From: Candidatus Dependentiae bacterium
GTDB taxonomy: Bacteria; Babelota; Babeliae; Babelales; GCA-2401785
Assembly (NCBI GenBank): GCA_016871815.1
Contig: VHBT01000001.1
Coordinates: 75,925-115,333, forward strand
Reading direction: 5' to 3'
DNA: 39,409 nt
Made by a program: the position numbers and the translations under genes
The notes under the pieces: model-generated
Told to the model about the DNA's origin: nothing
Databases searched by the model: none
What the model saw: the letters and a program-made list of their open reading frames with translations, nothing else
Shown here: piece after piece, positions 15,382 through 24,316 of the stretch
Numbering within the stretch: the stretch's first letter is position 1
Layout of the letters: every line of letters begins with the position of its first letter

Positions 15382-15828
15382 TTACTCCCCGAGTAAAACG
15401 ACCTCACCACCAGCCTTCTGAATAGCAACACGAGCTGCTTCAGAAATAGCATGGACATGTACACTTAGTTTTTTGTTTAATTCGCCATTACACAAAACTT
15501 TAACCAACGCACGACGACGCTTTACTAATCCACGTTCTCTCAATGCTGCAACGTCAACGACTTGTCCTGCCTCAAAACTATTTTCAAGAACATCCAAACT
15601 CACCAACGCGAATTCTGTTTTGAATCTATTTTTGAAACCACGCTTCGGAATACGACGCAAAAGTGGCATTTGTCCGCCTTCAAAAGAAGGTCTAATCTCT
15701 GAATGCGAACCTGTTCTAGACTTTTGTCCTTCACTTCCTCGGCCAGACACACCACCACGTTTACCGCCACGACCGACGCGTTTACGTTTTTCTACTAACT
15801 GTTTAAGATTACTGAGCTTCAACAACAT
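15382..15828 (-). CDS. rplO: 50S ribosomal protein L15
   Basis: L15 is a 23S rRNA binder. The 148-residue protein has the Gly/Arg-rich extension (RVGRGGKRGGVSGRGSEGQ) and GGQMPLLRRIPKRGF, then a globular domain. The start lies inside rpsE by 20 bases, with GGAGAA five bases before the ATG. The L30 gene normally just upstream is absent. Confidence 0.97.
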   Translation of the reverse strand: MLLKLSNLKQLVEKRKRVGRGGKRGGVSGRGSEGQKSRTGSHSEIRPSFEGGQMPLLRRIPKRGFKNRFKTEFALVSLDVLENSFEAGQVVDVAALRERGLVKRRRALVKVLCNGELNKKLSVHVHAISEAARVAIQKAGGEVVLLGE

Positions 15829-16399
15829 TTGTCTTCTCCACTAAGTCACTCAATTTTTTTCCACGAAGCCGCGCAATGTGATGTGCAGAACGCAACTTTT
15901 GTAGTGCAATAACTGTTGCTTTTGCAACATTGTGCTTGTTTGATGCACCCAAAATTTTACCCAAAACGTCTTTCACGCCAACAGCTTGAAGCAACGATCT
16001 TACAGCACCACCTGCAATTAAACCCGTACCTTTAGAGGCAGAGCGCAACAAAACAGTGCTTGCTCCATGACGAGCAGTAACCTGAAAAGGAATAGTCGAA
16101 TTGTAAAAAGGAATTTCAAACATTTCCTTTTTAGCTCGCTTAGCAGCTTTTGAAACCGCTGATGCAAATTCTCTACTTTTACTGGAAGCAAGACCTACAC
16201 GACCTTTACCGTCACCAACAACAACAAGCGCTGAAAAGGTCAATCTGCGACCACCGGTCACGACCTTAGCCACACGCCGTACTTCAATAACTGTTTCAAC
16301 AAACTCTGGGGCCGCAGCCTTACCAGCTTTTGCGTGAACAACATCTTGATGTTTTTCTTCTCTTTTAATTTCCACGTTTTTTGCCTTACCGTCTGTCAC
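15809..16399 (-). CDS. rpsE: 30S ribosomal protein S5 with extended N-terminus
   Basis: S5 sits at the mRNA entrance and affects decoding accuracy. The core has VTGGRRLTFSALVVVGDGKGRVG, then STVLLRSASKGTGLIAGGAVRSLLQAVGV split over the second half, and the closing Lys/Arg-rich helix. At 196 residues it is about 25-30 longer than typical; the extra sequence is a Lys/Ala-rich N-terminal tail. It overlaps rplO by 20 bases. Confidence 0.97.
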   Translation of the reverse strand: MTDGKAKNVEIKREEKHQDVVHAKAGKAAAPEFVETVIEVRRVAKVVTGGRRLTFSALVVVGDGKGRVGLASSKSREFASAVSKAAKRAKKEMFEIPFYNSTIPFQVTARHGASTVLLRSASKGTGLIAGGAVRSLLQAVGVKDVLGKILGASNKHNVAKATVIALQKLRSAHHIARLRGKKLSDLVEKTNVVEAQ

Positions 16400-16400
16400 T

Positions 16401-16748
16401 TTAAAATACTAAACCGCTCTCACGCAAACCATCAGCAAGCGCCTGCACTCGTCCATGATAAAGGTTACTTCCTCTATCAAAACAAACCTTACTAACTGAA
16501 GCCTGGAGAGCCAATTTGCCCAACTCAAGACCAACTTGCTTAGCAATATCTTTATTTGCACATGAAGACTTCAACGCAACAGATGAAAACGATACGATTG
16601 TTTTTCCATCAGCATCATTAATCACCTGGGCTGAAATATGTCTATTGCTTTTAAAGACAGAAACCCGAGGATGTGATCCACGCAAAGAATTACGAACCCT
16701 AAAAGCTCGTCGAACTCGTCGCAATGCAACTTTTCTTTGAATACTCAT
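16401..16748 (-). CDS. rplR: 50S ribosomal protein L18
   Basis: L18 binds 5S rRNA with L5. The 115-residue product has RRVRRAFRVRNSL at the start, HPRVSVFKSNRHISAQVIND, and the C-terminal CFDRGSNLYHGRVQALADGLRESGL ([20 protein letters not shown]-like). Only one base separates it from rpsE. Confidence 0.97.
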   Translation of the reverse strand: MSIQRKVALRRVRRAFRVRNSLRGSHPRVSVFKSNRHISAQVINDADGKTIVSFSSVALKSSCANKDIAKQVGLELGKLALQASVSKVCFDRGSNLYHGRVQALADGLRESGLVF

Positions 16749-16774
16749 TTTTTAAAATTTCCTACCTACTTACG

Positions 16775-17314
16775 TTATGCTTTAGTTTTACCAGCTTTAC
16801 GAATGATTACCTCACCCTCAAGCATAATACCTGTTCCCTTATATGGTTCAGGCTTTCTGAAGGAACGAACAGTGTCACAAACTTTACCAAGCAACTCTTT
16901 ATCTGTGCCCTTGAAAGTTAACAACTGACCCGTTTTATCAATTTCTACAGCAATGCTCGCAGGCAGTTCATATTCCATCTTATGGCTATATCCAAGAGAA
17001 AATGTCATTTGACGACCAGTTGCCATAGCCTTAAAACCAAGACCAACAATTTTTACTTTTTGCTCAAAGCCAGACTCTACGCCTTTAATTTTGTTCGCAA
17101 GAAGAGCTCTATGAAGACCCCACAAAGTCTTGACCTCTCGATCATTCCTATCTGCGACATTCAACAAAAGCGAATTACCGTTAATAGTAAGAGAAAATCC
17201 TTGCGGAAGCTCATGACTAACGGTAGCCTTTGCGCCTTTTACCGTAACAACATTACCTGTCACTTCTACTTTTGCCGAAGAAACAATTATCGGCTTTCTT
17301 CCTATTTTTGACAT
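16775..17314 (-). CDS. rplF: 50S ribosomal protein L6
   Basis: L6 lies at the base of the L7/L12 stalk near the factor site. The 179-residue protein shows the two tandem L6 domains. The first starts MSKIGRKPI and VTVKGAKATVSHELP; the second contains VGLGFKAMATGRQMTFSLGYSH. The signature PEPYKGTGIMLEGEVI is near the end. Confidence 0.98.
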   Translation of the reverse strand: MSKIGRKPIIVSSAKVEVTGNVVTVKGAKATVSHELPQGFSLTINGNSLLLNVADRNDREVKTLWGLHRALLANKIKGVESGFEQKVKIVGLGFKAMATGRQMTFSLGYSHKMEYELPASIAVEIDKTGQLLTFKGTDKELLGKVCDTVRSFRKPEPYKGTGIMLEGEVIIRKAGKTKA

Positions 17315-17324
17315 AAGAATACTC

Positions 17325-17714
17325 CTACCAAACGTGACAAATTACTTCGCCGCCAACGTTTTCACGCCGAGCAACGCGATCGGAAACAACTCCCCGATTT
17401 GTTGAAAGAATCGCAAGACCAAGACCGCCCAATAATGGTCGAACCTCGGAAACACGCATATAAGAACGACATCCCGGAGTACTCATTCTTTTGATTTCAT
17501 GAATAGCAGATTCACCATCCACATATTGAAACCAAATAACTAAATTATCCTGAGCTGTACCTGTTACTTCTCGCTTAAAATCTTTAATAAAGCCTTCTTC
17601 TTTTAAGACACGAGCAATCTCGGCCTTTAATTTAGAATACGGCACAACTGCTGTTCGCTTGTATACCATCACGGCATTACGAAGAACAGTCAAAAAATTA
17701 CCAACTACATCCAC
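17325..17714 (-). CDS. rpsH: 30S ribosomal protein S8
   Basis: S8 is a primary binder of the 16S central domain and a known translational repressor of spc-type operons in Escherichia coli. The 129-residue product has VGNFLTVLRNAVMVYKR, VLKEEGFIKDF and the C-terminal ILSTNRGVVSDRVARRENVGGEVICHVW. The usual MTDPI-like start reads MDVVG. Confidence 0.97.
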   Translation of the reverse strand: MDVVGNFLTVLRNAVMVYKRTAVVPYSKLKAEIARVLKEEGFIKDFKREVTGTAQDNLVIWFQYVDGESAIHEIKRMSTPGCRSYMRVSEVRPLLGGLGLAILSTNRGVVSDRVARRENVGGEVICHVW

Positions 17715-17741
17715 TGTGTTGTCCTCTCGTAGTTTTATAAC

Positions 17742-17927
17742 CTACCAACTCGCCTTTTTAACACCCGGTAACATGCCTTCAAGTGCGAGCTTTCTGAAGA
17801 ACAACCGACCCAATCCGAATTTTCTCAAAAACCCACGTGGTCTACCTGAAAGCAAACAACGATTACGCTTTCTTGTAGAAAACTTAGGAGTTTTTTTTGA
17901 TTTTTCAATAAGTGCTTTACGTGCCAT
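17742..17927 (-). CDS. rpsN: 30S ribosomal protein S14, short form lacking zinc cysteines
   Basis: S14 binds in the 30S head. At 61 residues, with [24 protein letters not shown] and the end PGVKKASW, the length and N-terminus are those of the zinc-binding short type. However, of the four cysteines (CxxC...CxxC) only the first remains: the segments read CLLS and GRLF. The middle, [14 protein letters not shown], resembles the cysteine-free long S14 of proteobacteria. It is therefore a short, zinc-independent form. Confidence 0.96.
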   Translation of the reverse strand: MARKALIEKSKKTPKFSTRKRNRCLLSGRPRGFLRKFGLGRLFFRKLALEGMLPGVKKASW

Positions 17928-17930
17928 TGA

Positions 17931-18503
17931 CTATCCCTTTAAACGACCAGCGCGACCTTCTTTGAATGGCATATTAAACGCTTTCATAAGCGCATATGCT
18001 TCACGGTCAGCTTGAGCTGTCGTACAAATCGTAATATTAAGACCTCGAGATTGATCGACTTTATCGTAATCAACTTCTGGAAAAATTAACCAATCCGTAA
18101 TCCCAAGATTGAAGTTACCAGACCCATCAAAGCCTGCACTCACACCCTGAAAATCACGAACCCCTGGCAATGCAATATTGATTAGTTTATCAAGAAAATC
18201 ATACATCTTATGCTTTCTCAATGTAACCTTAACACCAATTGCAACACCTTCACGCAACTTAAATCCTGCAATAGATTTATGCGCTATTGTTTTGACAGCG
18301 TTTTGCCCGGCAATCAACGTTAAAACGTCTTTGACTCCCTGCAGCATCTTACTGTCTTTCACGGCATCTTTAACACCGATATTTAAAACAATTTTTGAAA
18401 TTTTAGGAATTTGCATTACATTTTTAATGCCAAGTTCCTTTTGCAGTTGACCTTTAATGGTCGACTTATACATTTCTTCAAATCTAGTTGTTTTCATTTT
18501 CAA
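17931..18503 (-). CDS. rplE: 50S ribosomal protein L5
   Basis: L5 binds 5S rRNA and forms a bridge to S13. The 190-residue protein has IPKISKIVLNIGV, HKSIAGFKLREGVAIGVKVTLR, the GVRDFQGV motif and the TIVTTA-like segment (here ITICTTAQADREAYALMKAFNMPF). It is three bases from rpsN. Confidence 0.98.
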   Translation of the reverse strand: MKMKTTRFEEMYKSTIKGQLQKELGIKNVMQIPKISKIVLNIGVKDAVKDSKMLQGVKDVLTLIAGQNAVKTIAHKSIAGFKLREGVAIGVKVTLRKHKMYDFLDKLINIALPGVRDFQGVSAGFDGSGNFNLGITDWLIFPEVDYDKVDQSRGLNITICTTAQADREAYALMKAFNMPFKEGRAGRLKG

Positions 18504-18514
18504 TTCATCCGCAC

Positions 18515-18829
18515 TTACAGTTCAATCTGTGCGCGATGGCTCATTCGAACCCTCTCGCCCTGATCGTTAAGTTGAACTCGCACACGGCAAGCCTTCTTCG
18601 TTTCAGGACACAACGGCATAACTTTGCATGCCGGCATGTATGATTCTTCTTGTACAATTTTACCAACTTCTTTGTTTGACTTCGCCTTACGGTGACAAGT
18701 TTTAATTGCAACCCCACGAACCTTTACAAGATCTTTTTTTGTATCAATCTCGATAATTGGTCCTTGTTGGCCCTTATTCTTGCCTGAAATCACAACAACA
18801 ACATCATTTTTCTTTAATCTTGCAATCAT
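18515..18829 (-). CDS. rplX: 50S ribosomal protein L24
   Basis: L24 starts 50S assembly near the tunnel exit. The 104-residue product has the KOW motif (KKNDVVVVISGKNKGQQG) and a conserved middle (VRGVAIKTCHRKAKSN, where most have VKGVN...H.K). It stands between rplN and rplE as expected. Confidence 0.96.
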   Translation of the reverse strand: MIARLKKNDVVVVISGKNKGQQGPIIEIDTKKDLVKVRGVAIKTCHRKAKSNKEVGKIVQEESYMPACKVMPLCPETKKACRVRVQLNDQGERVRMSHRAQIEL

Positions 18830-18837
18830 ACTCGCCT

Positions 18838-19206
18838 CTACAAAACCTCTGGAGCAAGCGAAATAATCTTGCTAAAGCCACGAACTCTCAACTCACGAGC
18901 AATCGGACCAAAGATTCGCGATCCAACCGGTTGCTTATCTTTATCAACGATAACCGCAGCATTATCATCAAAACGAATATAGCTTGCATCTTCACGACGA
19001 ATTTCTTTACACGTTCTAACAATAACAGCCGTTTGAACAGTACCCTTTTTGACGTTCCCACCTGGAATTGCTTTTTTTACAGCAATTTTAACAAGATCAC
19101 CAACACGAGCAACATCCTTACCGGTACTTCCAACAATGTGGATAATCTTAGCTTCTTTTGCGCCAGAATTATCAGCAATAATAAGCTTAGTCTCTTTGCG
19201 TACCAT
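18838..19206 (-). CDS. rplN: 50S ribosomal protein L14
   Basis: L14 is at the subunit interface. All hallmarks are visible in 122 residues: [39 protein letters not shown], the central [30 protein letters not shown], and the closing [10 protein letters not shown]. Confidence 0.99.
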   Translation of the reverse strand: MVRKETKLIIADNSGAKEAKIIHIVGSTGKDVARVGDLVKIAVKKAIPGGNVKKGTVQTAVIVRTCKEIRREDASYIRFDDNAAVIVDKDKQPVGSRIFGPIARELRVRGFSKIISLAPEVL

Positions 19207-19208
19207 AC

Positions 19209-19487
19209 TTAATCCCCCTTAGCTTTCAAAATGCGCGAAAGGGTCATATGTTTTGTTTTTGACAACGGAGCTGTTTCCGTAATCTCAACAAAATCACCCA
19301 TCTTAGCAAGACCTTGCTCATCATGAGCTTTATATTTCTTGCTGCAACGCATAATTTTACCAAGACGAGGGTGTTGAAAGGCTCTTTGAACACTGACAAC
19401 AATTGTTTTTTGCATCTTGTCAGAAACAACAACGCCTTCAAGAGATCGCTTGATAACTTCTGTGTTACCTTTTTTTTGTAAACTCAT
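19209..19487 (-). CDS. rpsQ: 30S ribosomal protein S17
   Basis: S17 is an early 16S binder with an OB fold. The core has [25 protein letters not shown], then KKYKAHDE and [18 protein letters not shown] place the start at the ATG at 19487 (MSLQKKGN), with GGGAG five bases before it, giving 92 residues. An upstream in-frame start at 19526 would overlap rpmC by 23 bp and add an uncharacteristic tail. Confidence 0.96.
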   Translation of the reverse strand: MSLQKKGNTEVIKRSLEGVVVSDKMQKTIVVSVQRAFQHPRLGKIMRCSKKYKAHDEQGLAKMGDFVEITETAPLSKTKHMTLSRILKAKGD

Positions 19488-19503
19488 TACATCTCCCACG
19501 CAA

Positions 19504-19704
19504 TTAAATTGCTTTATTTCGTTCATTCAGAAACGTGAGAATCCGAGCAATCTGAGCTTTGATTTTTCTGAACATAGATGTATCACGCAACTGATTTGTG
19601 GATCTGTTTAGACGCAAATCCAACTGCCCCTTACGTAGCACTGCCAATTCATCATGCAGCTCTTGAGCGCTAAGCTCACGCAAACTTTTAATGTCTTTAA
19701 TCAT
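19504..19704 (-). CDS. rpmC: 50S ribosomal protein L29
   Basis: L29 lies beside the exit tunnel. The 66-residue two-helix protein starts MIKDIKSLRELSAQELHDEL and keeps the motif LFKLRFQ in changed form (VLRKGQLDLRLN), then KIKAQIARILTFLNER. Confidence 0.95.
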   Translation of the reverse strand: MIKDIKSLRELSAQELHDELAVLRKGQLDLRLNRSTNQLRDTSMFRKIKAQIARILTFLNERNKAI

Positions 19705-19712
19705 ACTAACAC

Positions 19713-20147
19713 CTAATCCGGATATTGAATAGCAGCTTCACTGCCTTTTTCTACGAATCGAACTGCCATTGGCAATTTATACGCAGCCTGCTGAAGAATA
19801 GCCTTAGCGGTTGCTTTATCAACTCCAGAAACCTCAACAAGCACCCGACCTCTACGAACAACCGAAACCCAAAATTCAGGTGATCCTTTACCACCACCCA
19901 TACGAGTTTCAGCAGCTTTTTTAGAAACTGGCTTGTCTGGAAAAATTCTAAAAAAGAACTCCCCAACTTTTTTTAATTTTCGACTAATCGTGATTCGAAT
20001 TGCCTCGATTTGACGAGCTGTAACCCATGCAGGCTCCAGCGCCACCAAACCAAATTCTCCGAAGGCTACTTCTCGAGCACCCTTCGACCAACCGCCCATA
20101 TTTCCACGGTGAACTTTTCGAAATTTTGTTTTTTTGGGCATCAACAT
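19713..20147 (-). CDS. rplP: 50S ribosomal protein L16
   Basis: L16 helps position A-site tRNA. The 144-residue product has MPKKTKFRKVHRG, VAFGEFGLVALEPAWVTARQIEA, RIFPDKPVSKKAAETRMGGG with KGSPEFWVSVV, and AAYKLPMAVRFV. The stretch after RKVHRG is slightly altered (NMGGWSKGAREV). Confidence 0.98.
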   Translation of the reverse strand: MLMPKKTKFRKVHRGNMGGWSKGAREVAFGEFGLVALEPAWVTARQIEAIRITISRKLKKVGEFFFRIFPDKPVSKKAAETRMGGGKGSPEFWVSVVRRGRVLVEVSGVDKATAKAILQQAAYKLPMAVRFVEKGSEAAIQYPD

Positions 20148-20168
20148 TGACGAATACCCCCTTCAGAA

Positions 20169-20789
20169 CTACAATTCACCCTTGCAAATCCACACCTTAA
20201 CACCAATAATACCTGAGGTTGTTTTAGCCTCAGCAAGAGCATAATCGATATCTGCTCTTAATGTGTGAAGGGGGATCGAACCTAACCTAAGCCACTCGTC
20301 ACGTGCAATTTCTGCACCGCCAAGCTTACCAGCGCAACGAATCTTAATTCCCTTTGCTCCAGCTCTCATAGCAGCAAAACCAGCTTTCTTCATCAAGCGC
20401 TTATAACTAACTCGACGCTCAATTTGATCGGCAATGCTTTTTGCTACCAACATAGCATTAGTTTCAGGCTCTTTAACCTCTTGAACAGAAACATTCACAA
20501 CTCTACCAAATCTCTTGTGAAGACTTTCCTTGAGCTGCTCAATTCCCAATCCTTTTTTTCCAATTAACTGTCCTGGACGAGAAGAATGCAAAACAACTCT
20601 AGCGTCCTGACCAGCTTTTTCAATTTCAACTCGAGCAATATCGACACTATTTAAATTATCATCTAAATACTTACGAATCTGTAAATCTTCCCAAAGCTCT
20701 TTCCAATACGAACGCTTTGCGAACCATCGAGCATTCCAGTCTTTGTAAATACCAAGTCTAAATCCTAAAGGATGAACCTTTTGACCCAC
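20169..20789 (-). CDS. rpsC: 30S ribosomal protein S3
   Basis: S3 forms part of the mRNA entrance helicase. The 206-residue protein starts MGQKVHPLGFRLGIYKDW. Its KH-domain loop is GQLIGKKGLGIEQLKE, where GRKG is typical. The C-terminal half has IKIRCAGKLGGAEIARDEW, IPLHTLRADIDYALAEAKT and IIGVKVWICKGE. Confidence 0.98.
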   Translation of the reverse strand: MGQKVHPLGFRLGIYKDWNARWFAKRSYWKELWEDLQIRKYLDDNLNSVDIARVEIEKAGQDARVVLHSSRPGQLIGKKGLGIEQLKESLHKRFGRVVNVSVQEVKEPETNAMLVAKSIADQIERRVSYKRLMKKAGFAAMRAGAKGIKIRCAGKLGGAEIARDEWLRLGSIPLHTLRADIDYALAEAKTTSGIIGVKVWICKGEL

Positions 20790-20803
20790 CGTAACACCTC
20801 TTA

Positions 20804-21205
20804 TTAATCAACAGACTGGGATTCAGACGCTTTGCGATGCAAAACATCCTTAACTCCCAAAATAACTTCTATGCGACTTGAACGCTTACGTTGAGGACAT
20901 CCGCGTCCACGCGCTCCAGGTTTAACATAGCGAAAAAAACCATCTTCGTTAACACAAATTCTATGCAAAAAAACATCGCGAGAAGATTCTTGTGCGATGG
21001 TCCCTTTATGCTTAGCATTCGCATACGCGGAAATGATTACCTTGATCAACGGAACAGATCGATTACACCCAACCGTATTCAACCACGCAAGAGCTTGTTC
21101 TACAGATTTTCCCCTAATAACATCTGCATACAATCTCAACTTGTAAGGCGACATTCTTACGCCATTACTACGTGCAGCAGATACAACTGCAACATTTTGA
21201 CTCAT
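20804..21205 (-). CDS. rplV: 50S ribosomal protein L22
   Basis: L22 lines the exit tunnel with a long hairpin. The 133-residue product has RMSPYKLRLYADVIRGKSVEQAL, and the hairpin region contains RYVKPGARGRGCPQRKRSSRIEVIL, where RxxPRARGRA...KRTSHI is the usual form. The tip is thus slightly changed (GCPQRKRSS). Confidence 0.96.
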   Translation of the reverse strand: MSQNVAVVSAARSNGVRMSPYKLRLYADVIRGKSVEQALAWLNTVGCNRSVPLIKVIISAYANAKHKGTIAQESSRDVFLHRICVNEDGFFRYVKPGARGRGCPQRKRSSRIEVILGVKDVLHRKASESQSVD

Positions 21206-21217
21206 TTGATCTTACCC

Positions 21218-21502
21218 TTATTTCTTAGCAGCAGCTGCTTGACGCTGACCACTGTGCATTCTGAATGTACGAGTCAAAACAAACTCACCCAAACGATGCC
21301 CGACCATATTTTCAGTAACAAAAACTGAAACAAATTTTCGTCCATCGTGCACTGCAAATGTTTGTCCAACAAAATCTGGAATAATAACACTTGCCCGACT
21401 CCATGTCTTCAAGGGCAATCGTGAATTTGTATCACGAGCCACTTGAACTTTTTTCAGGAGACTTTCTGCAACGAAAGGACCTTTTTTTATAGACCTTGCC
21501 AT
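21218..21502 (-). CDS. rpsS: 30S ribosomal protein S19
   Basis: S19 is in the 30S head next to S13. The 94-residue protein has [18 protein letters not shown], the [22 protein letters not shown] and [13 protein letters not shown] signature segments and an Ala/Lys tail. Confidence 0.98.
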   Translation of the reverse strand: MARSIKKGPFVAESLLKKVQVARDTNSRLPLKTWSRASVIIPDFVGQTFAVHDGRKFVSVFVTENMVGHRLGEFVLTRTFRMHSGQRQAAAAKK

Positions 21503-21544
21503 TCTACGTCCTCATAAAACCTTAATAGTATCCAAAACCACAAC

Positions 21545-22363
21545 TTACGGACGTCTTCTTCGAATAAGAAACGAACTCTTACGAGTACGCGTTCTAGCAC
21601 CCTTACACGACTTACCCCATGGGGTCGTTGGATGCTGTCCGGATTTTGATCGTCCCTCACCACCACCATGCGGGTGATCAACAGGGTTCATCGCCATTCC
21701 TCGAACAGACGGCTTAAAGCCAAGATGTCTCATTCTACCGGCCTTACCAATTACCATGTTTCTAAATTCGGCATTTGATAAAGTACCAATAGTAGCCCAA
21801 CATCGTTCATCAACATAACGCAATTCACCTGATGGCATCTTTAAGACAGCTCTACCATCTTCTTTTGCTACCAACTGAACAGCCGTTCCTGCACTTCGAG
21901 CAAACTTACCGCCCTGACCAGGAAAGGATTCTACGTTATGAACAAAGAAACCTGTTGGAATAGAGCTCAACGGAAGACTATTTCCAACATTAGCATCGGC
22001 ATTTTGACTTGCGATAATCGAACCGCCAACAGTCAAACCCTCTGGCCTAATTTGATAGGTTTTCGCACCATTAGCATATGAGATAAGCGCAATAGGAAGA
22101 TTACGGTTTGGGTCATATTCAATCGCTACAACTTTACCTGGAATGTTTTTGTACATTCTATCAAAATCAACAATACGATATTGACGTTTAACGCCACCAC
22201 CACGCCAACGAACAGTGATTCTTCCATAAGAATTACGTCCACCAGAATGAGGAAGCTTTGCTAAAAGCTTCTTTTCTGGAGCTTTTTTTGTTAAATCTGC
22301 AACCTTTACAAACGTTTGAGTACGCAAGGAAGCATTTCTTGGTTTTCTTGCAATAATAGCCAT
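21545..22363 (-). CDS. rplB: 50S ribosomal protein L2
   Basis: L2 is near the peptidyl transferase centre. The 272-residue product has HSGGRNSYGRITVRWRGGGVKR, IEYDPNRNLPIALISYANG, and the C-terminal GMAMNPVDHPHGGGEGRSKSG with the conserved histidine (HPHGGGEG). Length is normal (about 275). The C-terminal KGARTRTRK segment is the usual KG-x-KTR motif in altered form. Confidence 0.98.
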   Translation of the reverse strand: MAIIARKPRNASLRTQTFVKVADLTKKAPEKKLLAKLPHSGGRNSYGRITVRWRGGGVKRQYRIVDFDRMYKNIPGKVVAIEYDPNRNLPIALISYANGAKTYQIRPEGLTVGGSIIASQNADANVGNSLPLSSIPTGFFVHNVESFPGQGGKFARSAGTAVQLVAKEDGRAVLKMPSGELRYVDERCWATIGTLSNAEFRNMVIGKAGRMRHLGFKPSVRGMAMNPVDHPHGGGEGRSKSGQHPTTPWGKSCKGARTRTRKSSFLIRRRRP

Positions 22364-22366
22364 TAT

Positions 22367-22711
22367 CTACCCCTCACGCTCAACAACATCTTGTGAATCA
22401 AAAGCTGCCGCTGATTGCATTGCCTCACCAGGCAAATTAATTGAATGTCCTTCGCGAAGAGTAACAATTGCACGCTTCACGCCAGGTTTTACATATCTAC
22501 GACGAGCAAAAACACCTGATGAATCTGGCATATTAATTATGTTAACTTTATCAACCTTAACATCCCAGATTTTTTCTATAGCTTGCTTAACTTCAACTTT
22601 ATTAACACAACGCTCAACTTCAAAAGTCAATTTGCGAAGCTTTTGAAAGTTTTTCCACGTTTTTGGAGTCATTACTAATTTTCTAATAACTCCGTAAGAA
22701 TTTAACTCCAT
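22367..22711 (-). CDS. rplW: 50S ribosomal protein L23
   Basis: L23 docks trigger factor and SRP at the tunnel exit. In 114 residues: KLTFEVERCVNKVEVKQAIEKIWDVKVDKVN (in two blocks), then the basic RRRYVKPGVKRAIVTLREG. The N-terminal PxxTEK motif is degenerate (GVIRKLVMTPKTWKN). It overlaps rplD by ten bases. Confidence 0.94.
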   Translation of the reverse strand: MELNSYGVIRKLVMTPKTWKNFQKLRKLTFEVERCVNKVEVKQAIEKIWDVKVDKVNIINMPDSSGVFARRRYVKPGVKRAIVTLREGHSINLPGEAMQSAAAFDSQDVVEREG

Positions 22712-23340
22712 CGTTCCACCATTTTCTTAAACAATTCAACATCTTTCTTCATGAAAACCAACCGAGAAGCGTAAGAAAATGCAAACGCATTAGCTGCATC
22801 AAACGACGTTATCGAAACATTATGAATGTTTCCAAAAGACGCTCTTAGTGCAAAATCATGCAATGATGCGAGCACCACTACTTTTTCATTCTGCATTTGA
22901 GCCGCCTTTAATGCCTGCGCAGCCATCTTTGTGGAAGGCTTATCTTGATCAAAATCAAAATCAAAACAAACAGCACGACCAGACAAAATGACTTCATTCA
23001 TTAAATCTTGCAATACAAGTCTTTTTTGCTCTTTTCCAATAAACAATTTACGAGTACGTGGTTGAGGCCCAAAAATAACCCCACCCTTTCTCCACAAAGG
23101 AGACCGAATGGAAGAAACACGCGCACGACCAGTTCCCTTTTGTCTCCATGGCTTTTTGTTAGAAAATGCAAGTTCTCCACGAGTCTTACAAGCAACAGTT
23201 CCCTGTCTCCAATTCTGTCTTAAAACACGAATTGCCTGACTAAAAAGAGCCAAACTTGGAACACTGTTACTCACAGAAGAGAAAATACTTAAACCCTCGA
23301 GCACTGCACCGTTTTTATCAAATACTTGAATCATACTCAC
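22702..23340 (-). CDS. rplD: 50S ribosomal protein L4
   Basis: L4 lines the tunnel and in many bacteria represses its own S10 operon. The 212-residue protein has the conserved loop RQNWRQGTVACKTRGELAFS, NKKPWRQKGTGRARVSSIRSP, and WRKGGVIFGPQPR. The C-terminal half is more diverged. Confidence 0.96.
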   Translation of the reverse strand: MSMIQVFDKNGAVLEGLSIFSSVSNSVPSLALFSQAIRVLRQNWRQGTVACKTRGELAFSNKKPWRQKGTGRARVSSIRSPLWRKGGVIFGPQPRTRKLFIGKEQKRLVLQDLMNEVILSGRAVCFDFDFDQDKPSTKMAAQALKAAQMQNEKVVVLASLHDFALRASFGNIHNVSITSFDAANAFAFSYASRLVFMKKDVELFKKMVERWS

Positions 23341-23344
23341 AGCA

Positions 23345-23974
23345 CTACCCTCGCTTTGAAACCGTTACCAAAAAACCACTTTTTCCAGGAACAGCACCAC
23401 AAACAAAGATAACTCCAAGCTCAACATCAACCTTCACAACTTTTAAGTTGCGAACGGTCACATGTTCAGCACCAAGGTGACCAGGAAGTCTTTTTCCCTT
23501 ATCAACCTCACCATGAGTTCTTCTATGTCCAACAGCACCGGGAATTCTGTGAAAACAAGAACCGTGAGACGCTGGTCCACCAGCAAATCCATGGCGCTTG
23601 ATACCACCCGCAAATCCTCTTCCGATACTTGTTCCCTGAACATCAACAAGATCTCCAACGGAAATCGCAATATCAGCCAAACTTACAGCTCGACCAACTT
23701 GATAATCTTGTTCATTCAAGGAAGCAATAGAAACTTCTCTAACAAATAAAAAGAATTTTTTCTTATTCTTTAACCACTCTGGAGAAAACTCCAACGAACG
23801 ATACCGCTCACGAGGTAAGCCAACTTGAACAGCACTATAGCCGTCAGAAGAACCTTTTTTTACCTGTGTCACAAACCACGAACCCGTGGAAATAGCGGTC
23901 ACTGGAACAACGCGCCTGTTTTCATCAAACAGTTGCGTCATTCCAACTTTTGTACCTAATACAGCTTTTAGCAT
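23345..23974 (-). CDS. rplC: 50S ribosomal protein L3
   Basis: L3 nucleates 50S assembly near the peptidyl transferase centre. In 209 residues: LGTKVGMTQLFDENRRVVPVT, GTSIGRGFAGGIKRHGFAGGPASHG, HRIPGAVGHRRTHGEVDKGKRLPGHLG and VRNLKVVKVD. The loop with the methylated Gln region reads ASHGSCFHR. Confidence 0.98.
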   Translation of the reverse strand: MLKAVLGTKVGMTQLFDENRRVVPVTAISTGSWFVTQVKKGSSDGYSAVQVGLPRERYRSLEFSPEWLKNKKKFFLFVREVSIASLNEQDYQVGRAVSLADIAISVGDLVDVQGTSIGRGFAGGIKRHGFAGGPASHGSCFHRIPGAVGHRRTHGEVDKGKRLPGHLGAEHVTVRNLKVVKVDVELGVIFVCGAVPGKSGFLVTVSKRG

Positions 23975-23989
23975 GACCTGGGACTACCC

Positions 23990-24295
23990 TTATCGAATTT
24001 CAACATCTACACCAGCAGAGAGGTTGAGCTTCATCAAAGCGTCCATCGTTTGCTCTGCAGGAGAAACGATATCAACGACACGCTTATGAGTTACTAACTC
24101 GAACTGCTCTCGCGACTTTTTATCAATATGCGGCGAACGCAACACCGTGAAAACCTGTCGCTTCTTTGGAAGAGGAACGGGGCCTAAAACCTTAGAACCC
24201 GTTCGTTTCACTGTCATAACGATCTGCTTTACAGCACCATCAAGTAATTGATGGTCGTATGACTTGAGGGTGAGCCGAATTTTTTGTTTTTTCAT
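23990..24295 (-). CDS. rpsJ: 30S ribosomal protein S10
   Basis: S10 is in the 30S head and also joins NusB in antitermination complexes. The 101-residue protein has [40 protein letters not shown] and [17 protein letters not shown]. It starts the S10-type block here directly after tuf, with 21 bp between them. Confidence 0.98.
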   Translation of the reverse strand: MKKQKIRLTLKSYDHQLLDGAVKQIVMTVKRTGSKVLGPVPLPKKRQVFTVLRSPHIDKKSREQFELVTHKRVVDIVSPAEQTMDALMKLNLSAGVDVEIR

Positions 24296-24316
24296 ATAGC
24301 TCTACAACCTCAGCAG

